From the NCBI GenBank assembly GCA_002633005.1, contig NMRA01000133.1:406312-470311 (forward strand): a stretch of DNA of 64,000 bases, in the 5' to 3' direction. Shown here one piece after another: positions 56,701 through 64,000 of this stretch. The DNA is from Phoronis australis (taxonomy: Eukaryota > Phoronida > Phoronidae). A program made the position numbers and the translations under genes. The notes below the pieces were generated by a model, which was not told the DNA's origin, ran no database searches, and saw nothing but the letters and a program-made list of their open reading frames with translations. Each line of letters opens with the position of its first letter. The first letter of the stretch is position 1.

Positions 56701-59700
56701 TGCTTTCTTTTGTAAAGAGCAAAAAGGGGTTTCATTGTTTTTCTTTGTAAGGAAATGTTGAAGAAACCTGGAACTTGAAAAACAGATTAACCTGCATGAT
56801 TCAAAGTGTATCTCTGCCACTCAAACAGAATTCTACCCGTTCACCAGATATTTTTACGGTCTGTTCGTAAAATATTAGAATTTCTTTTTATGTCAAAAGT
56901 TTTGTCTTTTGGTTTCAAATTCCAAAAAACGATGTAAACTGCTCGTCATTTCGTCGATTTTTCTCCTTATTTGGTATGGCAAGACATAAACGTAGCACAT
57001 TTCTCTCATATGGAAAATGTGATCTTTGACCTTTGATGTAAACAAAACATTGGTGATTTCTAAGAGGTAATTGGTGTAAGTCATACCGTTTAAAATTAGT
57101 TTCAAATGTATCACAGTGTTCAAATATTTTTCTAAAATGCACTTGGAATTNTCTGTATGCACGGCGACAGGTGACCGATTCTGGGTACAGACGTACAAAG
57201 GGCGGAGGTAAGACAGATTAGGACATGCGCAATGTGCTCAAGTGTTTTGCAACCCTGTTAGGTTAATTTCTGGAAACCCCTAATGCTTGAATATTTATTT
57301 GTTTTGAATTATCGTTCATAAAGTTACTGCTGAACGCCCTCTTCTCCAAAATGCCAAAAATGGAACGATTAAGTCGGGATACTGTTTGCAACTTATTAGA
57401 TTTCCAAGTCAAACAATGGTAGTATTCGAAAGCTTTGAGAGCGTCATCTGTAGGTTCTGAAACTAAGCAATTTTGAGTTTTCGTGACAAAAAGTGCTTTC
57501 TTTTGTAAAGAGCAAAGAGGGGTTTCATTGTTTTTCTTTGTAAGGGAATGTTGAAGAAACCTGGAACTTGAAAACAGATTAAACTGCATGATTCAAAGTG
57601 TATCTCTGCCACTCAAACAGAATTCTACCCGTTCACCAGATATTTTTACGGTCTGTTCGTAAAATATTAGAATTTCTTTTTATGTCAAAAGTTTTGTCTT
57701 TTGGTTTCAAATTCCAAAAAACGATGTAAACTGCTCGTCATTTCGTCGATTTTTCTCCTTATTTGGTATGGCAAGACATAAACGTAGCACATTTCTCTCA
57801 TATGGAAAATGTGATCTTTGACCTTTGATGTAAACAAAACATTGGTGATTTCTAAGAGGTAATTGGTGTAAGACATACCGTTTAAAATTAGTTTCAAATG
57901 CATCACAGTGTTCAAATATTTTTCTAAAATGCACTTGGAATTATTTTTGGGAAATCACTTGCTTCACTGGCTTGCCTCGTGCTGCGCTGTCGACCTCACT
58001 GAGATTCGGATTGCGATCACCCGCTTTTATCCACCTTGCCAGTCAGCAGTTTGCCGAATGACTGAGTGCATGCGCACATTTATCATAAGTGGGAAGGAGA
58101 TTAGAAACTGTGTGGTGACTACAGAGTTTTTCTGAGCGCGTATTTCAAAAATTGAGAAATTTGTGATTTTTTTCTAGAAATTCCCTCCAGGGGAAAGTGA
58201 ATACGTTGCGAGAAGGTACTTTCGTCATGAATTGTTTAAAAGATATTCATGACGAACTTTTGCTTTCCATGACTCTTTAAAAGAAAATGAAACAGTTTTC
58301 ACAAACGGTACATGCTTCTGATAACTACACAATTTTTCACTGTTCACTCACTACGAAAGCGAAACTCCTACCACGCCATGAGCTCGTAGCGTAGACGTGT
58401 AACCCACCAGTAAATAAGTATTTACATGAGCGCGCGACCGTGAGTTGTAAAATCGAACGTCATAGACTAAGAGTTTAAATTAAATTACGAGCTTAATTTT
58501 ACGCCGTGAGGAATTAAATTTCACTCGTAATTTTACGACGTAATTAACGACGTAAATAACGGTGTAACGTACAAAATTACGCTCGTATTCTTTCGGAGAC
58601 GCTTTCCTCCCAACGGCCCATCATACCTATAGGAGCTTCACCGTCTGTAAGTTCAACTAGAGACGGCTGTGGTCACTGAGGTGCCCGGTTTCTTTACTCG
58701 AGGTCGTGGGTCAGTTCGAGTGCGACTGAGCCACACTGGTAGACCCTCGAATCAGGTTTCTAACTCCTCAGATCGGTTTCAACTATATATTAATAAAGCG
58801 TAAAAATGGTTCCAGGTGATCAGTGAAATGGGCCCACATACGCGGCCTACGCCCGTCTGGTACAATGTGTATCAGACCGCCAGCAATTATTAGTTTTTTT
58901 ATTTGTTATTGAACTCAGAGATATGCCTGGCAGTCAGTTATGGATTTGACCAATAAGTTTTACATGGCACAGGGCGAGCCATTCGCGATATAAAATAAAA
59001 ACCCGGAAGTGAGTCGCATGAAAATAGTGTAGAAATTGGGTCATGTTCAGGTTTGCTGTTGTGATTGATTTGTGCATGCCAAAAGTTTTTGTGATGAGTG
59101 TTTAGTATTCTGATGGTGAGTGTAAGGTTCACCTCCAATGGTATTAGTTCTGTTCAGTGGCAAGTGTTCTGAGGTTCTTACTAAGGGTTCGATCGCCACC
59201 CCTGCTCCTAAAACTAAGCCGTGATAAAACATTAAAACACTCTATGATGTAAACTCCAATTGACCCATAGTGGCCTACTATTGAAAGCAATATTTACTGC
59301 TTGGATTAATAATTCAGTTAAATATTTTTTTACTATTTCAGAATCTTTAGACCACATTAGGTTTGGAGGTCGACGCGTGACTAAGCCTGTGTACAACCGG
59401 AATCCAGGACTTATGGGAGGTAAGGAATCGTCGAATGTTGTCAAATCTTTTTGTGGTATTGTCAGGTTTTGTGTAAGCAGAATTAGTGGAAGCTCGCAAT
59501 ACTTTTGACAACACATCATATTTTTTTTTCCAAATACTGAGATGAAAACTTTGGTTTATCCGAGATATTACGGTATTTGCAAATTGTTTCACATTGTCTT
59601 TCATAATGAAATTCTGTAATGCGTTGAAACGTTGTGCGAAGGCATGCAGATAGACCAATCCGCTCGTCATTTGAAGCAAAAAAAATAATCCTATGACCGT

Positions 59701-61443
59701 GATGCATTTGGGATTATGATTTATACAGCAGCTTGGCTTATTAATGAAATGTAGTATATTTTATTATTTCAGAGGCACTGTCCAACGTTAGGTACACGCA
59801 TGCAGTGAGACACTTCACCAACAATTGGGCTACTGTTAATAAGGGGTGGACTCATGCGAAAAAAGGGTGGACCGTAGCTCCTGCGAATAAACGGCGCACT
59901 GCTTTCAATAAACCAACTCCTGCAAACCTCGGTAAGACAGTTTCAACTGAATGCATTCTATAAGTGTCTTTCTTGATGTATGAATATTTCCAGGTGTGGT
60001 GGGAGAAGAGAGCATTTTTCACAAGTAACCGAAACCCAAATGTCTGGGTAGAAAAAGGAGGGTGTCACGTGGTGAATAGCTTGCCGGTAGGCGGTTGAAA
60101 CAACACAATTCGATTTGGATGTAATAATGAGTGTATTGACTAAATGTTTGAATTTCCCTAAATGAACAATCGTAAAGATTTACAAAGGAGGTTAATTTAA
60201 TCAGTCTGTGATCACGTTTCCCGTTCCTGGCGTCGGCCTTGGATCCAGTGTTACACTTGTTATGAGGAGTTTCCTCTTCTCTTGATCATTCGATCCAGTT
60301 TCCAAGCAGTCTTCACTTGATGAAATGCTTCGGAATAATCATGAAGTTCATTCCATCGAACATCATATATGTTAACACTGAATTCAGTCCATCGAATTCT
60401 AGATACAATGTATCCTTTTGAAATTAAGTCCATCCGAATTTCTATAACTTGTGATATTTCTAAGCAAACCAGTACCATCTCTTCAGGAATATCTGCGATA
60501 TCTCTCTAGCAAGCTGGTTGCCTCTCTCCAAGAAATATCTGATACCTTGATACCAATCTGGTTGCCTCTCGTTGGAAATATGCCTTCTTGAGTAGCTAAC
60601 AGTATACTTATACTCAAACAGAATAAGTGTGAGCGAGTTACTAAGATCAAAACATAAACCCACAAACTTCTTCCAAATGTACTCATAGTTCCAAAACAAC
60701 TCTCGGAACAACATCATTGGATTCCAACTATGAACCTAAACTTTCGCGGCCTAATATGGTCACGGACAGACAAACCTTTAATTAATTTCTTACGAATAGT
60801 AACAAGACTATTGCTGTTGCCAGAACTGGCTAACCCCACAGTTGACCAATTCCTTTTAAAGTTACATAACTCTGCTAGTATAACATAAACACATGGTTAG
60901 AGACAAATATGCCGATTCATTTCCTATGCACTCATAGGAGGCGATAAATTTCAATAAACAACCAATACCTTTAATTAGTTACACGACAACCACTATATAC
61001 TTAATTAATACTTCTCATACAATATATAGCTAACCCAAGTTGTAATGTATCTGTATCATACTTTAATGATAAATAAATGACATGTTCATCCTACATAAAC
61101 TCTCCCCGTAACAGAGGGACGGAGGGAGGAAGACATGGAGGGAGGGAGGATTTTTATATTTTTCTATGGCCATTGATGTCGTCACCAATATTGCATCTTT
61201 ATAGAATTGCGCCGTGAAAATCAACCTTCAGAACTTCGGCACCAAAAGCCAGACGTTTACAAGCTGCATAAGTTTTCGGGGAACGACATTCTATCTTCGT
61301 CAACGGGAATTCAAGATTCGAGTTTGACTGTCGTAGGACTGCTCAGTTGCTTCTTTATGTGTGCCCTAGGATTGTACAAGTATGGTGACTCTTATGTGCG
61401 ACGTCCACACAACTGTGGAGGACTTCACGCTAAGGTTTATTAG
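53777..61443 (+). CDS. Unknown protein with hydrophobic leader, Trp-heptad basic region and C-terminal membrane segment
   Basis: Four exons joined by matching phase-1 borders: 53777-53855, 59342-59419, 59773-59931 and 61205-61443 (TAG), 184 aa. I do not recognise the family. Residues 1-26 start with two in-frame Met (1 and 5) and a Leu-rich core, reading as a signal peptide or leader. Each junction codon becomes Glu. Residues 27-110 are basic and include FGGRR (34-38), KK (82-83) and KRR (92-94). W71, W78 and W85 are spaced exactly seven residues apart, each but the first preceded by KG. Residues about 146-163 are a hydrophobic segment long enough to span a membrane, followed by a YKYGDSYVRR stretch and a short tail containing NCGG. 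The tail is coded by the first copy of a minisatellite that continues in the 3' UTR. Exons 2-4 are well supported by splice sites; linking exon 1 across a 5.5-kb intron rests on phase and leader logic. A single-pass secreted-pathway or organellar membrane protein is inferred. Confidence 0.6.
55518..55968. mobile_element. Possible MITE in the 5.5-kb intron
   Basis: The left end ctggattagggttgggtc loosely mirrors the right end gaccaacaccag, and the interior is dense in atcgata/cggtat words. Ends are imperfect. Confidence 0.3.
56356..57943. repeat. 790-bp tandem duplication with an N at the junction
   Basis: 56356-57150 and 57152-57943 are about 95% or more identical by eye, from gcacggcgacaggtgaccga to aaaatgcacttggaatt. 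Base 57151, exactly between them, is N. The minus-strand ORFs in each copy mirror each other and match no family I know. Confidence 0.95.
58440..58590. promoter_or_regulatory. Second CGTAA/TTACG palindrome cluster
   Basis: Words such as ttttacgacgtaatt, acgacgtaaataacg and aaaattacgctcgta are packed within 150 bp, 750 bp before exon 2. No known element is recognised; listed because it is compositionally unlike its flanks. Confidence 0.25.
61115..61153 (+). repeat. ggagggagga purine repeat
   Basis: gagggacggagggagg-type tract about 50 bp before the exon 4 acceptor. Confidence 0.85.
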
Positions 61444-61538
61444 TCTACACAACTGTGGAGGACTTCACGCTAAGGTTTTTTAGGCTTATGTACGGCGTCA
61501 ACACAACTATGGAGGACTTCACGCTACGGTTTATTAGG
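61391..61538 (+). repeat. About 53-bp minisatellite, three copies, overlapping the stop codon
   Basis: Copies at 61391-61443, 61444-61484 (truncated) and 61485-61538 share acacaactgtggaggacttc and acgctaaggttt. The first copy codes for the last residues and TAG of the four-exon gene. Confidence 0.95.
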
Positions 61539-61660
61539 CTTGCTGAAAATCATGATTAATACATGTAGGTAGTCTCGCGATCACAAATTTATGTAACGGG
61601 TGCGACATATATCTGTAACGATTTTGCAACGCGTAAATAGATACAGCTGTTGTTTTTAAC

Positions 61661-61666
61661 AATAAA
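61661..61666 (+). terminator. Poly(A) signal AATAAA of the 53777-61443 gene
   Basis: Canonical AATAAA, 218 bp after the TAG stop and followed by T/G-rich sequence, in the right place for the 3' end of the four-exon gene. Confidence 0.6.
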
Positions 61667-62544
61667 AATGTTTGACTAAACTCAGAAATGTTTATTTTAC
61701 TCTGTCCTTAGACAGAGATCCTTGTCGTCTGTGCTGCCTCCTCTCGGCATTGCTAGCCTACGGGTCACCTCTTCGTAATCCTCCACTGGTTTTCGTTTGG
61801 TCGTGGCCCGAACACAACGAAAATAATGACGGAAGCGTTCCTTAGATGTAAGACACTTACGAGAAAAGCTAGTGTGTTCAAGTTTTTTTTTTTCTAATGC
61901 TTGGATCTGTTTTGCAAATACTTGGGTGATCTTCCGTCTCTAGTATTTTAGTGCCTCTCGGGTTTGCAACCCTAGCAATTTTGTTAGTCAGTACCGGAGT
62001 ATTTGTTTGAGTTGGATGAATTTAAGGACACCGTCGTCCTCAACACCACGTCACGATACTTAATGGATACGGTTGAGTGATTTGCGGCGGATCATTTTCG
62101 ACTCAAATCTGGTTCTTAAAAGCATTTTGCAATTTTCAACCTACTTCATAATCACATGGTCGCTATATGTTGTGTTTCTAACTAATTTGACCAAACAATC
62201 ACAGAGACAAGGAATTAGCGTGCACGTTCCACTTTAAGTGTTACGTTCCCCCAAACAGTGGGTAATTTGCAAGCTGCGTTTAATCGATGAAACCACAAGA
62301 AGGATCAGTGGTATGAAGAGCATGGCGGCATCATCAATCAATCAATCAATGCCCTGGTGAATACAATTTACATAAATGTATCTCAAACTTTGTGATTTAA
62401 GCCAATCACAAGCATGGAAATCAGTCGTCTTGGCAACAAGAGAAGGCTCGGCACTAAAATCAGAAGTAATTTCTCACTCGAACTAGCAAGTCGTTCGTGA
62501 GGTCTCTATTCGTTTTTTTCTGAGCTACTTAGCCTGCAGTCGAA

Positions 62545-62547
62545 ATG
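62545..62547 (+). CDS. Probable ATG-only first coding exon of a gene running out of the window
   Basis: The start codon is followed at once by a strong donor (gtgagt), after a short leader with a pyrimidine run (cgtttttttctgagc). A coding exon made only of ATG is known for alpha-tubulin and several ribosomal protein genes, but no second exon is recognisable before 64000, so the product cannot be named. The 5' leader probably starts around 62500. Position after the poly(A) signal of the upstream gene (61661) fits a new transcription unit. Confidence 0.35.
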
Positions 62548-63887
62548 GTGAGTATTTCGATATACGTTCACGGAAAGTTAACATTTTATAACCTCATCAT
62601 TTGGAGGTGCATTGAAATGAATTAAAGTTTTAGCAAACAACATTTTAAAATAATAATGTCAATGCGAAACCTGGTTCTATTACATAACAGTATGTGCACA
62701 TGTACAGGTACAGGCACTAGAACTAGCTACCGTATAGGAATCGTGATTTCCGAGTGAAGCAAACGTCTAAGCATTACCTACTGACAATATCCAACGCTAA
62801 GAGTCATCACCAGGACTTGGAGATATAATCTATTGTGATTATGTTAATTACTGCGATATGACTCATCCATTCGCCGGGTTAGTGTGTTAAGTGCTTTTAA
62901 AAAAACCACCAGTGTCATAATTTTAACACGTTAGCATGCTGTTAAGATTCCTATAGATTGTTTTACCTATTTAGGCACACTTCCTAATTTTAAACAAAAC
63001 ATTCCTGAACAAAAGATATCGACATCGTGCATTGCGATGAGAAATAAAATGAACAGCAACGAACACAAGAGGATTTCAATGCAACGCGACATATTTTTTG
63101 TAAAGATGCTCACCGCAAGGAATCTCTGATCAGTCAAGAAACTGTTTATTTGCAAAATCCTTAACCTTGACGTTTATTGGTAGTAAGTAGACAAAACACA
63201 CCTTTTTTCAAACTGCCACCCATTGAATGCAAAAAAATAGCCATTACGCATTAGGTCGGGAAGTCTGCATCTATCTACAAAATGAAACGCAAGGGAGGTC
63301 AAACTAGTAAAAGGTAACTCAGCAAACTCCTCATTCTTAGAAAAGAAGTGCTTTGAATTTAGATTTAGGGTTGAAAATTAAACTGGCGTAGAGTGGTGCT
63401 TTCGTCAAAGCAAGACTCGCCAAAATGATAGGTGTATACCAAGGACTTCGCAAGCATGTTATCTACGATAGAGTTGTCCCATACTTTGGTGCCGTTCACA
63501 AACTTTTGCCATTTTCTAGAGAGTGTCTTTTTCTGTGGAAAAACGAAAAGCGGTGCGGCATGATTGTAAGTCATCTTGTCGCAACCGCCCCATACACTGA
63601 GTCATTGTCAAATTTTCTTTAAAAATGCGAAAATTTAAAGCAACTTCTCCAAAACCACACAGACGATGGCAAGTCAAGAAGCGCGGTATTGGTCGTTTAC
63701 GCTACTACGTCACTCGCGACAACCATTAACAAACCAGCGTGTAATCGATTGCCTATTATACATGCTTCCTAGATCTCAATATCTCAGTGTGGTCAAATAA
63801 ATAATTCACAAGTCTCATTTTACACTCGTAAATTTTGGCATTTAACATTTAATACCTTTACCTGCAATAAATTGAGTAAAATCCATA
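62548..63887. other. Intron or intergenic sequence after the ATG-only exon
   Basis: No second exon recognised. Two opposed ORFs overlap at 63365-63622, neither with a known motif. Confidence 0.4.
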
Positions 63888-63945
63888 GGCGGATTTAGGG
63901 GGGGGGCCCAGGGGGCCTGGCCCCCCCCCTTGGCTGCCGCAAAAA
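63888..63945. mobile_element. Terminus of a DNA transposon (hAT-like), cut off by the window
   Basis: ataggcggatttaggggggg, then gcccagggggcctggc and cccccccttggctgc: a G-run/C-run palindrome at an element end of the kind common in animal hAT-like families. The rest would lie beyond 64000 or upstream; superfamily is a guess. Confidence 0.3.
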
Positions 63946-64000
63946 AAACAGTAAGAGCGTAGGGAAATGTTGAGTTTATTAATTAACCCCGGTAATTAAA

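Noticed and set aside
56470-57934. Minus-strand ORFs of 75-116 codons
   Set aside because: They are duplicated only because the 790-bp segment is duplicated, overlap one another in several frames and show no family features.
59342-59419. Neuropeptide motifs in the unknown protein (RFG before GRR; GLMG as in tachykinins; KK-GWT as in galanin)
   Set aside because: Each lacks a required part: amidation glycine followed directly by a basic pair, Phe at the tachykinin position, or the galanin core. Single short matches are expected by chance.
63365-63622. Second exon of the ATG-only gene
   Set aside because: Open frames exist on both strands, but no supported acceptor/frame combination yields a recognisable protein.

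Overview
The window is nuclear DNA of an invertebrate animal. It is AT-rich, its genes are cut into short exons by long introns with GT..AG borders, it has many small non-autonomous transposons, and it carries three recognisable metazoan gene families. The phylum cannot be fixed from sequence alone; a marine deuterostome or spiralian would fit. No bacterial operons, CRISPR arrays, viral genes or complete autonomous transposons were seen.

Layout. (1) 1-15718, plus strand: the last nine coding exons of GATB, the B subunit of the mitochondrial glutamyl-tRNA(Gln) amidotransferase; the 5' end lies outside the window. (2) 15719-20009: tail-to-tail gap holding a 0.4 kb inverted-repeat element and the probable 3' UTR of the next gene. 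(3) 20010-31383, minus strand: a complete LONRF-type gene, 11 coding exons and 694 aa, with RING, TPRs, a second RING and a LON substrate-binding domain. (4) 31384-39348: 8 kb with no convincing gene but two copies of a short transposon, a 0.5 kb foldback and one GC-rich small ORF. (5) 39349-48255, minus strand: a complete GTPBP8 (EngB/YihA-type mitochondrial GTPase), six coding exons and 295 aa; every splice phase closes. (6) 48256-53776: two inverted-repeat elements and a CpG-rich palindromic tract. (7) 53777-61443, plus strand: an unrecognised four-exon gene, 184 aa, with an N-terminal hydrophobic leader, a basic Trp-heptad region and a C-terminal membrane segment. (8) 62545: a likely ATG-only first coding exon of another plus-strand gene that continues past the window.

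GATB and GTPBP8 both act in mitochondria (tRNA charging and mitoribosome-associated GTPase). LONRF is a cytosolic/nuclear ubiquitin-ligase-type protein. Nothing suggests a co-regulated cluster.

The most striking structure is in GATB intron 4 (about 3021-4448). It is an array of about 11 same-strand boxes resembling the CTCF core motif, spaced about 141-146 bp apart and cycling through three box types (C-A-B). Other points of interest are three tandem duplications sitting on splice sites, a 31-bp perfect palindrome with a template-switch signature, a roughly 790-bp tandem duplication whose junction is an N, and a 52-bp minisatellite that forms the C-terminus of the unknown gene.
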